Origin: G963668185 sp965237445
GTDB lineage: Bacteria > Chloroflexota > Dehalococcoidia > Lucifugimonadales > G963668185
Length of the DNA stretch: 64,000 nucleotides
NCBI GenBank assembly: GCA_965237445.1
Contig: OZ250142.1
Span: forward strand, 310,001 to 374,000
Direction: 5' to 3'
The first letter of the stretch is position 1. Every line of letters starts with the position of its first letter. A model generated the notes under the pieces. The model saw only the letters and a list, made by a program, of their open reading frames with translations, was not told the origin of the DNA and did no database searches. The translations under genes and the position numbers were made by a program. Positions 53,671 to 62,322 of the stretch are shown here, piece after piece.

Positions 53671-55725
53671 TCAGGAGCGCGCCTCTGCCTTGGCTCGCTC
53701 GATCTCTTCCACGATCTTGGGTACCAGGTGACCCGGCACTTCATCGTAGTGGTCGAACTCCATGGTGAAGGTACCCTGTCCCTGAGTCTGTGACCGCAGG
53801 TCCGTGGCATAGCGCAGCATCTCCGCCTGCGGAATCGCAGCCTCAATCTCCGTTGTGCCATTACCCTTCGGCGTCATGCCCTGAATGCGGCCGCGCCTGC
53901 TGTTGAAGTCGCCCATGACGTCTCCGGCATAATCGTCCGGGACGAGGATTTTGGCACTCATGACCGGTTCGAGCAGGACCGGCGTTGCCTCCCTCATGCC
54001 CTTGGACAGCGCCTGCCCGCCGGCGATTTCGAAGCAGATGCCGGACGAGTCCACCGGATGAAAGCTGCCGTCGAACAGCACGGCCTTCACGTCTACAACC
54101 GGAAAGCCCGCCACTACTCCGGAGTCCATTGCCTTGACGACACCCTTTTCGACTGCAGGAATATATTCCCTGGGCACAGACCCCCCTACGACGGTGGAGG
54201 CGAATTCGAAGCCTTCCCCCCTGGTCTGGGGACCGATCTCCAGCCATACGTGACCGAACTGGCCGTGACCACCAGACTGTTTCTTGTGCCGGTACTCGAC
54301 CCTGGTGGTAGAGCCAATTGTCTCGCGGTACGGCACTTTTGGCAGGTTCAGAAGTATCTCGACCCCGAACTTCCTAGCCATCTTCTCTACCGCGACCTCA
54401 ACGTGGCTGTCCCCCAGTCCTGCGAGCAGCAACTCCTGGGTTTCCGGCGACCGGATTACCCTGAGGCTGGGGTCCTCCTCCGCGATCCGAGCCAGCGCGC
54501 CAGTGAGCTTGTCCAGGTCGGCCTGCGATTTTGGAGACACCGCTACCTGGTAGACGGGACTCGGGAAGGTGATCTTCTCCATGACCAGCGGATTCTCGCG
54601 CGAGGAAATTGTGTGGCCAGTCAGCAACGACGACAGCTTAGGCGCGGCGCCGATATCACCGGGACCCAGTTCGTCGACGGGCTCCTGCTCTTTGCCCCTG
54701 GTGACTAAGACCTGCCCGACGCGCTCGGCCTCTCTGGCGGTAGCATTCCAGAGTTGAGAATCGCTCTTAAGCGTGCCGTTGTACACGCGGAAAAGCGACA
54801 GTCTGCCCACGAAAGGGTCGGCCGTGGTCTTGAACACCAAGGCCGCCAGCGGCCCTGAGGGGTCCCCTGCCAATGGCTCACTTGCGGCCCCATCGGGGCC
54901 GGAGGCTTGCTCTGTGCCGCCCTCGCCGGGCGAAGGCAGGAAGTCCACGATCGCGTCAAGGAGTTCGGACGCGCCTATTGCGCTGGAGGCGCTTCCGACC
55001 AGAAGGGGCACTATATCGCCCGACGAGACTCCCTTCTTCAGACCTTCGATGAGCTCAGACTCGGTTAGGGCCTCCCCCTCGAGGTACTTTGTGGCCAGAT
55101 CGTCGTCGGTTTCGGCGACCGCCTCCACCAGGCGGTCCTTCGCGGCCTCAACGTCGCCCCTGAGTTCTTTCGGTACGTCGCCTTCGTCCCCCAGCAGGTT
55201 GATCACGCCGGAGAATTCGGCCTCGGACCCGATCGGCATCTGAATGGGAACAACGTGGCGGCCGAATGCCTGCTCGAGGGAGTCCAACACACGCGCCAAG
55301 TCGGCATTGTCCCTGTCAAGCTTGCTTACGTACACGATCCGCGGCAAATCTCGCTCGACGGCCAAATTCCACATCTGCGAGAAGCCGACTTCCACGCCCG
55401 CGGGTCCCGAGACAACGAGGATTGCCGCGTCCGCAACACGAACGCTCGACACCACCTCTCCCCGGTAGTCCGCGTAGCCCGGCGTGTCAATCAGGTTGAT
55501 CTTGTGGTCACGCCAGGTGCACGGGAGAACAGTTGCCTGGACGCTGCTAGTGCGTTTGATCTCCTCGGGTTCATAGTCGGACGTCGTGTTACCGTCTTCG
55601 GGGGTGCCGATCCTGGTCACGGCTCCTGCCGTGTACAGCAACGCCTCAGTAAGTAAGGTCTTGCCCGCACCGCCGTGTGACAGTAGAACGACGTTACGAA
55701 TCTTGTCCTTGGGGACTGCGGGCAT
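53671..55725 (-). CDS. EF-G-like GTPase (EF-G2 type)
   Basis: ATG 55725 (MPAVPKDKIRNVVLLSHGGAGKT) has AAAGGAG upstream; a longer start is less likely. About 684 residues with all EF-G domains. GTPase motifs: HGGAGKT, DTPGYADY, VSKLDRD (NKxD varies). Switch I lacks the RGITI motif of canonical EF-G (RTSSVQATV), as is usual for EF-G2, which is thought not to be the main translocase. Domain IV and V motifs (GGHGQFGHVWLEI, DSSGICFEIAGGQALSKGM) are intact. Confidence 0.9.
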   Translation of the reverse strand: MPAVPKDKIRNVVLLSHGGAGKTLLTEALLYTAGAVTRIGTPEDGNTTSDYEPEEIKRTSSVQATVLPCTWRDHKINLIDTPGYADYRGEVVSSVRVADAAILVVSGPAGVEVGFSQMWNLAVERDLPRIVYVSKLDRDNADLARVLDSLEQAFGRHVVPIQMPIGSEAEFSGVINLLGDEGDVPKELRGDVEAAKDRLVEAVAETDDDLATKYLEGEALTESELIEGLKKGVSSGDIVPLLVGSASSAIGASELLDAIVDFLPSPGEGGTEQASGPDGAASEPLAGDPSGPLAALVFKTTADPFVGRLSLFRVYNGTLKSDSQLWNATAREAERVGQVLVTRGKEQEPVDELGPGDIGAAPKLSSLLTGHTISSRENPLVMEKITFPSPVYQVAVSPKSQADLDKLTGALARIAEEDPSLRVIRSPETQELLLAGLGDSHVEVAVEKMARKFGVEILLNLPKVPYRETIGSTTRVEYRHKKQSGGHGQFGHVWLEIGPQTRGEGFEFASTVVGGSVPREYIPAVEKGVVKAMDSGVVAGFPVVDVKAVLFDGSFHPVDSSGICFEIAGGQALSKGMREATPVLLEPVMSAKILVPDDYAGDVMGDFNSRRGRIQGMTPKGNGTTEIEAAIPQAEMLRYATDLRSQTQGQGTFTMEFDHYDEVPGHLVPKIVEEIERAKAEARS

Positions 55726-56358
55726 GGCGCTGCACTCCTTTGGTCTGTGAAGTGGGCCCATTGTAGTGAACGGCGGCTACGGTACGCAACGAAGGGCACC
55801 GTACTCAATACTTCCCTTTTTTGGCGCCGCGGTAAGGCAAAATCCCATGCGCCCAGGCGGCCATGCGGAATCGGAGAAGCCGAGCTTCCGCCCCAGTCAG
55901 AACTAGCGAAGACCTGCCAGATACTTCTAGCGCCTATTGCGACGCTACCTAATGCAATTCAGACTGGAGTGCAGCGAACTACTGTGCTAAGATGGCTGCA
56001 TGAAGAACGCAACTACTATACCTGCGCCCTCATCTGGCCTAACCCCGATGGGCTTCCACACAGACCACCGTCCCACTCTTGCTCCAGAGTGCCCCAAGTG
56101 CGCTTTGCGGTCGCTCCGTTCGTATCTAATAGTATATTGAGTTCGTCTCAAGGAACAGGCTCATCCAGCTACGAGATAATGGAAAGTGAGGCAATATGAG
56201 ACAGATGATCTTTTTCACTTGCTGGTCAGTCTTTGGCGGCTTTCCGTTGGTATCGCACCGTCGCCGATTTCGTTCCATCAGCGAGGGCCTGCACTGCCGC
56301 GCATGATGACCACACTTCAAGTTGCCGGACAAGTCATGAGGCGCTAGATTAGCGCGCT
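55726..56358. other. AT-richer intergenic region
   Basis: About 630 nt between divergent genes, AT-richer than the rest. Two tiny frames exist: 56000-56140 (46 residues with a CPKC pair) and one starting about 56196, but neither has a clear ribosome binding site. Promoters for both flanking genes are expected here. Confidence 0.4.
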
Positions 56359-57015
56359 ATGAATAGACTTACGCTCGGCTTTGTCGGAGGCACTGGCCCG
56401 GAGGGCCGCGGACTTGCGCTTCGCTTCGCGCTGGCGGGACACTCGATCATTATCGGTTCGAGGGACGAGGGACGGGCGTCAGAGGCTGCCGACACCTTGA
56501 AGGCGAGGGCACCTGATGCCAACATTGCCGGGGCGACAAACCGGCAATCTGCGGCGGAAGCAGATGTCGTCTTCATCGTAGTGCCATACGGCGCCATGAC
56601 GGCGACATTGGAGGGGCTTGGTGCCCCGTTGTCAGGAAAGACCGTGGTAAGCGTCGTGGCGCCCCTTGAGTTTAGCGGCGGCAGGCCGTCCGCCATTCGC
56701 GTCCCGGAAGGATCTGCCGCCGAGCAGGCTCAGGCCGCTGTACCGGAGTCGACCGTTGTCGCGGCGTTCCAGACAATCAGCGCGCGTGACCTGCTTCGAG
56801 CCACCCAGCCAGTTGACTCGGACGTCATCGTGTGCGCTGACGACGACGCGGCAAAGAGCGTCGTCATGAGTCTGGCCGAAGAGATTTCCGGCCTTCGAGC
56901 GGTCGACGGCGGCGCTTTGTGCAACTCACGGTACGTGGAGGACTTTACCGCCCTACTACTTAACATCAACAGGACTTATAAGGCCCACTCGGCGGTCAAG
57001 ATCGCCGGGATCTGA
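56359..57015 (+). CDS. npdG: NADPH-dependent F420 reductase
   Basis: 218 residues, a short single-domain dinucleotide-binding protein. The NADP motif GFVGGTGPEGRGLALRFALAGHSIIIGSRDEGRA and the C-terminal segment YVEDFTALLLNINRTYKAHSAVKIAGI match F420H2:NADP oxidoreductase. It links NADPH and F420, so F420 is probably made in this organism. Next gene is separated by 185 nt. Confidence 0.9.
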   Translation: MNRLTLGFVGGTGPEGRGLALRFALAGHSIIIGSRDEGRASEAADTLKARAPDANIAGATNRQSAAEADVVFIVVPYGAMTATLEGLGAPLSGKTVVSVVAPLEFSGGRPSAIRVPEGSAAEQAQAAVPESTVVAAFQTISARDLLRATQPVDSDVIVCADDDAAKSVVMSLAEEISGLRAVDGGALCNSRYVEDFTALLLNINRTYKAHSAVKIAGI

Positions 57016-57200
57016 GCGGAGCAGGAGGTTGCAATCCAATCAGCAGTTTCATTGTCTCTGGCCACCCAGTTTGGGCCACTACCAAACTGTTGACACTGAT
57101 TTCGGGGCGGTGACACAATTCGCGGCTGCTGGGCCGTGAGCAGGCCCCACGGCAGGTGCCCACGTGTCACACATCTCGAAGTCTCAACGGCGAAGTCACG

Positions 57201-58064
57201 TTGACTGAAGCATCACTGGCGTTCTTCGGAGGCTCCGGTTTCGCGGAGATGGAGGGCATCGAAGACTCCCGGACCATCATCGTCGACACGCCCTACGGCC
57301 CACCCAGTTCCGATATTACTGTGGGCAAGTTCGGCGACGAGCAAGTAGCGTTCCTTCTACGACACGGCCCGGGACACCGCCTGTCTCCATCTGAGGTGCC
57401 GGTAAGGGCCAATGTGTACGCGATGCGTCTGTTGGGCGTGCAGCGCATTGTTTCCATCAGCGCCGTTGGTAGCCTGAAGAAACACATGCACCCGCTGGAC
57501 GCCGTGGTGCCGGACCAGCTAATCGACAGGACGAAGTCAAGGCCGAGCAGCTTTTTCGAAGACGGCATCGTGGCGCACGTTGGAATGGCGGATCCGTACT
57601 GCCCGGACTTAACGGCCAAGCTCGCCGACTCGGCCGAGGGCGAGACTCCCACCGTTCACCGTGGAGGTGCAATGGTCGTTATAGAGGGACCCCAGTTCTC
57701 TACCAGGGCCGAATCGGAGCTGTACCGATCGTGGGGTGCCAGCATAATCGGCATGACGGCACTGCCGGAAGCCAGGCTGGCACGGGAGGCGGAGGTCTGC
57801 TATGCGACGCTGGCGCTAGTTACCGACTACGACTGCTGGCACGATACTGAGGAGGACGTGTCCGTTGAGGTGGTAGTGGAGAACCTGCATCGCAACGTTG
57901 CCGCCGCAAAGCGAATCGCCGCGAAACTAATTACCACCCTGTCCGGCGATCGAACCTGCGCCTGCGAATCGGCGATGCGGGGTGCTATCATAACGAGTCC
58001 TGATTACATTCCGGATGAGATTAGAGCCAAGCTAGCGCCAATCGCAGGGCGCTATCTGGAGTAA
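57201..58064 (+). CDS. S-methyl-5'-thioadenosine phosphorylase (PNP/MTAP family)
   Basis: The start is uncertain: TTG 57201 (LTEASLAFFGGSG) is the conserved N-terminus; GTG 57156 would add 15 residues. About 287 residues. Features: FFGGSGFAEMEG phosphate loop, RHGPGHRLSPSEVP, GPQFSTRAESELYRSWGASIIGMTALPEA and TDYDCWHD. The last, with Asp at both purine-contacting sites, favours methylthioadenosine over plain nucleosides. It salvages the product of polyamine or SAM-derived reactions and fits the SAM-recycling cluster downstream. Confidence 0.9.
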   Translation: MTEASLAFFGGSGFAEMEGIEDSRTIIVDTPYGPPSSDITVGKFGDEQVAFLLRHGPGHRLSPSEVPVRANVYAMRLLGVQRIVSISAVGSLKKHMHPLDAVVPDQLIDRTKSRPSSFFEDGIVAHVGMADPYCPDLTAKLADSAEGETPTVHRGGAMVVIEGPQFSTRAESELYRSWGASIIGMTALPEARLAREAEVCYATLALVTDYDCWHDTEEDVSVEVVVENLHRNVAAAKRIAAKLITTLSGDRTCACESAMRGAIITSPDYIPDEIRAKLAPIAGRYLE

Positions 58065-58082
58065 AACAGCGGAGGTCCAACT

Positions 58083-58436
58083 ATGCCCAGGCAAGAGCCG
58101 GGCGAGCCCTATTACCGAGTAGATATCGACGAAGCCAGGGCGATGTACGACCATGACGATGTCACCTTCGTGGACGTTCGCAGGGATGACGAGTACAAAG
58201 AAGGTCATATTCAAGATGCCCTCTTCATTACAGTGGACGACATCCTTGCCCGGATCGGCGAACTGCCGACAGACAGGCGCCTCGTGTTCATATGCGCCCA
58301 AGGGGTGCGGAGCGGTCTAGCCTGTGAAATGGCGGCCGCGATGGGGTTCGATTCCGAGTCGCTTTTCAACGTCGAGGACGGCACCAGCGTTTGGATCGAT
58401 AAGGGCTACCCCACTAGCTATGGGGACGATCCTTAA
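58083..58436 (+). CDS. Rhodanese-like domain protein
   Basis: 117 residues from ATG 58083, with CGGAGG at 58070-58075. Single rhodanese domain: VTFVDVRRDDEYKEGHIQDALFI, then the active-site loop VFICAQGVRSGLACEMAAAMGFD with Cys as the first loop residue. It may transfer sulfane sulfur or act as phosphatase-like. It follows the MTA phosphorylase by 18 nt, so it is in the same operon. Confidence 0.88.
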   Translation: MPRQEPGEPYYRVDIDEARAMYDHDDVTFVDVRRDDEYKEGHIQDALFITVDDILARIGELPTDRRLVFICAQGVRSGLACEMAAAMGFDSESLFNVEDGTSVWIDKGYPTSYGDDP

Positions 58437-58491
58437 GGATTCGCCGCACCGCCTACTGATCAGTTTCGACTTCTACGTATAAGGGATTGCC

Positions 58492-59433
58492 ATGTCACTT
58501 CTTGTAGTGGGTTCTGTCGCGTACGACTCGGTCCAGACCGGGGCCGGCAGCCGGACCGACTCTCTTGGAGGCTCAGCCACGTACTTCTCTGTGGCCGCCA
58601 GCTACTTCTCCGCCGTGAGCCTGATTGCGGTTGTAGGCGAGGACTTTCGCCCGTCCGACGTGGCCCTCATGCAGGACCACAACGTGGATACAGCGGGCCT
58701 GGAGCAGGCCGCAGGCAGAACGTTCAGGTGGTCAGGCGTGTACGACGCCGAAGATGTCAACAACCGAGAGACGCTCGATACCCAGTTGAACGTTTTCGCC
58801 GACTTCAGCCCCAAGTTGAGCGACGACCACAGCCGGCAACCGTATCTGTTTCTCGCCAACATCGACCCGGAACTCCAACTGGACGTGCTCAACCAGATGG
58901 AGCAGCGGCCCCGGTTGGTGGCGCTCGACACGATGAATTTCTGGATCGAGGGCAAGAAGAGTGAACTGCAAAAGGTGGTCGAGGCGGTTGACGTGCTCTT
59001 CATCGACGAGACTGAGGCGCGCATGTTCTCCGGGCAGTCGAACCTGCTAAACGCCGCCAGCGCGATCACAGACCTTGGCCCGCACACGCTCCTAATCAAG
59101 CGTGGCGAACACGGAGTGCTACTGTTCCACGACGACTCCGTCTTCGTGGCTCCAGCGTTCCCGCTGGAGACCGTTGTCGATCCCACGGGCGCGGGCGACT
59201 CCTTTGCGGGAGGGTTCATGGGGTACATCGCCTCCACGGGCGACATAAGCTCGAAAGGTCTGCGCAGGGCCACGGTTCTAGGTTCGGTCATGGGCTCTTT
59301 CTGCGTGGAGGCATTCAGCCTGGAGAGGACATCCGCACTGAGCAGGGAACAGATAGAGGAGAGGTTCCGTGCATTTGGCGGACTTACAGACTTCCAACGT
59401 CTTGCAGACGACGAGAGCCTTCCCAGGCAGTGA
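58492..59433 (+). CDS. PfkB-family carbohydrate/nucleoside kinase
   Basis: 313 residues. N-terminal GSVAYDSVQTGAGSRTDSLGGSATYFSVAASYFSAVSLIAVVGEDF; C-terminal signature DPTGAGDSFAGGFMGY with the catalytic Asp. Sugar- and nucleoside-kinase folds look alike. Its place ahead of ahcY makes adenosine a plausible substrate (inference), which would remove adenosine formed by AhcY. Confidence 0.87.
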   Translation: MSLLVVGSVAYDSVQTGAGSRTDSLGGSATYFSVAASYFSAVSLIAVVGEDFRPSDVALMQDHNVDTAGLEQAAGRTFRWSGVYDAEDVNNRETLDTQLNVFADFSPKLSDDHSRQPYLFLANIDPELQLDVLNQMEQRPRLVALDTMNFWIEGKKSELQKVVEAVDVLFIDETEARMFSGQSNLLNAASAITDLGPHTLLIKRGEHGVLLFHDDSVFVAPAFPLETVVDPTGAGDSFAGGFMGYIASTGDISSKGLRRATVLGSVMGSFCVEAFSLERTSALSREQIEERFRAFGGLTDFQRLADDESLPRQ

Positions 59434-59516
59434 GGGCGTGCGTGGAACCCCTTATTCTTTAATCAACAGTGGGCTCGCTGAAGACAGTCCCGCTGAGGAT
59501 CTAACATTCAATAAAA

Positions 59517-59641
59517 CTGACGGACGGCTTCGCCGTGGCCGTTAGTCCGGCAACAAGTCTGGACGCAGCCGTTCGGCGAACTTATCCTTAGTTGCCGCCA
59601 TAAGAAAAGCAACTGCAACGAAAAGCCGCTGGGCATGCGGC
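59517..59641 (+). promoter_or_regulatory. Structured leader of ahcY with predicted pseudoknot; possible riboswitch
   Basis: Three structures precede the ribosome binding site AGGAGG (59662-59667). First, a 12-bp hairpin at 59517-59545 (CTGACGG/CCGTTAG with inner ACGGC-TTC-GCCGT). Second, an H-type pseudoknot: CTTAT (59581-59585) pairs with ATAAG (59600-59604), and its loop AGTTGC (59590-59595) pairs with GCAACT (59609-59614). Third, GCCGC/GCGGC (59625-59641). I could not match it to the SAH or SAM riboswitch consensus as I know it. Confidence 0.4.
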
Positions 59642-59672
59642 ACCGAGTGACGAACCAATATAGGAGGAGAGA

Positions 59673-60941
59673 TTGACGACTTCTACCAAGGGAGATGTCA
59701 GGGACCTGGCGCTGGCCAAGGACGGCGTGAACAAGATCGAGTGGTCGGCCAACGACATGCAGGTCCTGCTCCAGATCAGGGAGAGATTCGCCAAGGAGAA
59801 GCCGCTGGACGGTTTGACAGTGGCTGCCTGCCTGCACATCACTTCAGAGACTGCGAACCTGCTGATCAACATGAGAGACGCCGGGGCGGAAGTCGTCGCC
59901 TGCGCGAGCAACCCGCTCAGCACGCAGGACGAGGTGGCCGCCGCCCTTGTCGCGGAGTATGGCATACCCACCTACGCGATCACCGGCGAGGACAACGATA
60001 CGTACTATAGCCACATCGACGCGGTGCTGGACTACCATCCGCAGATCATCATGGACGACGGGGCGGACCTGACGGCAGTCCTGCACACGTCGAGGTCATC
60101 CCAGATCGGCGATATCATCGGAGGCTGCGAGGAAACGACCACAGGTGTAATCAGGCTTGAGAGCCTCCACAACGAGGGCCGGCTCAAGTTTCCGATCGTC
60201 GCGGTCAACGAAGCTGACACCAAGCACTTCTTCGACAACCGGTACGGCACGGGCCAGAGCACGATTGACGGCATCACGCGGGCAACCAACGTGCTATGGG
60301 CCGGCAGGAACGTGGTCGTGTGCGGGTACGGCTGGTGCGGCCGAGGCGTGGCGGCGCGGGCTGCCGGGCTCGGAGCTCACACGATTGTGACCGAAGTGGA
60401 CCCGATCAGGGCCATCGAGGCTGTGATGGACGGCCATCGCGTGATGCCGATGATGGAGGCATCCAAGATCGCAGACGTCGTGATCACTCTTACCGGCGGA
60501 TACCATGCAATCGGGCGCTCACACTATGAGGTATTGAACGATGGCGCGATGTTGGCCAACAGTGGACACTTCGACGTCGAGATCGACATCGATTCACTAG
60601 AGGAGATGAGCGAGTCCAAGACTCGCGTCCGCCCGATGGTGGACGAGTACCTGCTGAAGGACGGGCGCAGGATCTACCTGCTGGGCGAGGGCCGCCTCAT
60701 CAACCTCGCTGCCGGAGACGGCCACCCATCGGCCGTGATGGACATGAGCTTCGCGAACCAGGCTTTGTCCGTGGAGTATCTGGCAAAGAACGGCAAAGGT
60801 ATGGGCCCGCAAGTGATACCCGTGCCGAAGAACATCGACCGGGAAGTCGGAAGGCTTAAGTTGCAATCCATGGGCATAGGCATCGACGACCTTACGGCCG
60901 AACAGGACAAGTACCTGGCAAGCTGGGACATGGGAACCTAG
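59673..60941 (+). CDS. ahcY: Adenosylhomocysteinase
   Basis: 422 residues from TTG 59673 (AGGAGG 5 nt upstream). Splits S-adenosylhomocysteine to adenosine and homocysteine. Motifs: LTVAACLHITSETANLLINMRDAGAEVVACASNPLSTQD, the NAD-binding VVCGYGWCGRGVAARAAGLGA, and TLTGGYHAIGRSHYEVLNDGAMLANSGHFDVEI. Short bacterial form. Followed by metK 108 nt downstream. Confidence 0.97.
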   Translation: MTTSTKGDVRDLALAKDGVNKIEWSANDMQVLLQIRERFAKEKPLDGLTVAACLHITSETANLLINMRDAGAEVVACASNPLSTQDEVAAALVAEYGIPTYAITGEDNDTYYSHIDAVLDYHPQIIMDDGADLTAVLHTSRSSQIGDIIGGCEETTTGVIRLESLHNEGRLKFPIVAVNEADTKHFFDNRYGTGQSTIDGITRATNVLWAGRNVVVCGYGWCGRGVAARAAGLGAHTIVTEVDPIRAIEAVMDGHRVMPMMEASKIADVVITLTGGYHAIGRSHYEVLNDGAMLANSGHFDVEIDIDSLEEMSESKTRVRPMVDEYLLKDGRRIYLLGEGRLINLAAGDGHPSAVMDMSFANQALSVEYLAKNGKGMGPQVIPVPKNIDREVGRLKLQSMGIGIDDLTAEQDKYLASWDMGT

Positions 60942-61049
60942 AGGGCCGAGGAGGCGGGAGGCGCCGGCGATCAACAGCCGGGACCTGCCCACGCACCCAA
61001 AGACTTAAGACCAAGCAACACAATCGAAAATCGCGAGGAGGGCAATCAC

Positions 61050-62258
61050 ATGCCAGTCAGCTTCAGGGAGTCGGAGTCTTTTCTGCTGACCTCAGAGTCA
61101 GTAACTGAGGGTCACCCGGACAAGATTTGCGACCAGGTTTCGGACGCGATACTCGACTCCATGATCGAGCAGGATCCGATGTCGCGCGTGGCGTGCGAGG
61201 TGTGCTGTACCACCGGGCTTGTGATGGTGATGGGAGAGATCACGTCAGAGGCCATCGTCGACATTCCCAGCGTCGTTAGGGCCACGGTCAACGGCATTGG
61301 GTATAACAGCCCTGAGTTCGGGTTCGACGGGAACACCTGCGGCGTCCAGGTTGCGCTGGACAAGCAATCGACAGACATCTCGGCCGGGGTGACGACCGCG
61401 CTGGAGGCCAGGGACGGCGGATCGTATGACGACGCCGACACTCTAGGAGCAGGCGACCAGGGGATGATGGTCGGCTTCGCGTGCACCGAGACCCCCGAGC
61501 TCATGCCCCTCCCCATCCACCTTTCGCACGAGATCTGCCGGCGGATGTCGGAGCTTCGCAAGAACGGAACCCTCCCCTACCTGAGGCCGGACGGAAAGTC
61601 GCAGGTTACCGTGGAGTACAGCCACGGCCAGCCAAAGCGCGTGCACACGGTAATCATGAGCACGCAGCACAGCGAGGACGTGAGCCAGGACCAGATCAGG
61701 TCCGACCTCATCGAAATGGCCGCCAAGTCGGTGGTGCCGGAGCATCTGCTGGACGAGAACACGCGGTTCGAGGTGAACCCCTCCGGCCGCTTCGTGATCG
61801 GCGGGCCGGTCGGCGACTCCGGCCTGACGGGCCGCAAGATCATTGTCGACACGTACGGCGGCGCAGCGAGGCATGGCGGCGGCGCGTTCTCCGGCAAGGA
61901 CCCAACGAAGGTAGACCGCTCGGCAACGTACGCGGCACGATGGGTAGCCAAGAACCTGGTGGCCGCCGGTGTGGCAGAGCGCGCGGAGGTCCAGCTCTCG
62001 TACGCCATCGGCGTCGCAAGCCCGATCTCCGTATCGGTGGAGACGTTCGGCACCAACCAGATCCCGGACGACCGGATCGTTGAGCTCGTGAACAAGCACT
62101 TCGACCTGAGGCCGGGCGCAATCATCCGCGACCTCGGGCTGAGGAGGCCACTATACAAGCAGACGGCGGCTTACGGGCACTTCGGGCGCTCGGACATCGA
62201 GTTGCCATGGGAGCAGACAACCAAGGCAGAGGCGATCAAGGCCGACGCAGGCCTGTAG
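61050..62258 (+). CDS. metK: S-adenosylmethionine synthetase
   Basis: 402 residues, ATG 61050 with GAGGAGG upstream. Makes SAM from Met and ATP. Motifs: LTSESVTEGHPDKICDQVSDAILD, GAGDQGMMVGFAC, and GGGAFSGKDPTKVDRSA. Together with ahcY, MTA phosphorylase and the kinase it completes much of the methyl cycle; methionine synthase is not in the window. Confidence 0.98.
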   Translation: MPVSFRESESFLLTSESVTEGHPDKICDQVSDAILDSMIEQDPMSRVACEVCCTTGLVMVMGEITSEAIVDIPSVVRATVNGIGYNSPEFGFDGNTCGVQVALDKQSTDISAGVTTALEARDGGSYDDADTLGAGDQGMMVGFACTETPELMPLPIHLSHEICRRMSELRKNGTLPYLRPDGKSQVTVEYSHGQPKRVHTVIMSTQHSEDVSQDQIRSDLIEMAAKSVVPEHLLDENTRFEVNPSGRFVIGGPVGDSGLTGRKIIVDTYGGAARHGGGAFSGKDPTKVDRSATYAARWVAKNLVAAGVAERAEVQLSYAIGVASPISVSVETFGTNQIPDDRIVELVNKHFDLRPGAIIRDLGLRRPLYKQTAAYGHFGRSDIELPWEQTTKAEAIKADAGL

Positions 62259-62322
62259 GAAACCAGGTCCAGACCACCCCTCAACAGAATCAATCGCACT
62301 ACTCCACAGCCGAGACGTACCG

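Noticed and set aside
52719..53861. N-terminal extension of the CoA-transferase A subunit
   Set aside because: The upstream part overlaps the end of EF-G2 and is Arg-rich shadow sequence; the true start is at 53657 or 53642.
60942..61049. SAM riboswitch before metK
   Set aside because: The 108-nt gap has no SAM-I/II/III core motif I recognise and no terminator hairpin.
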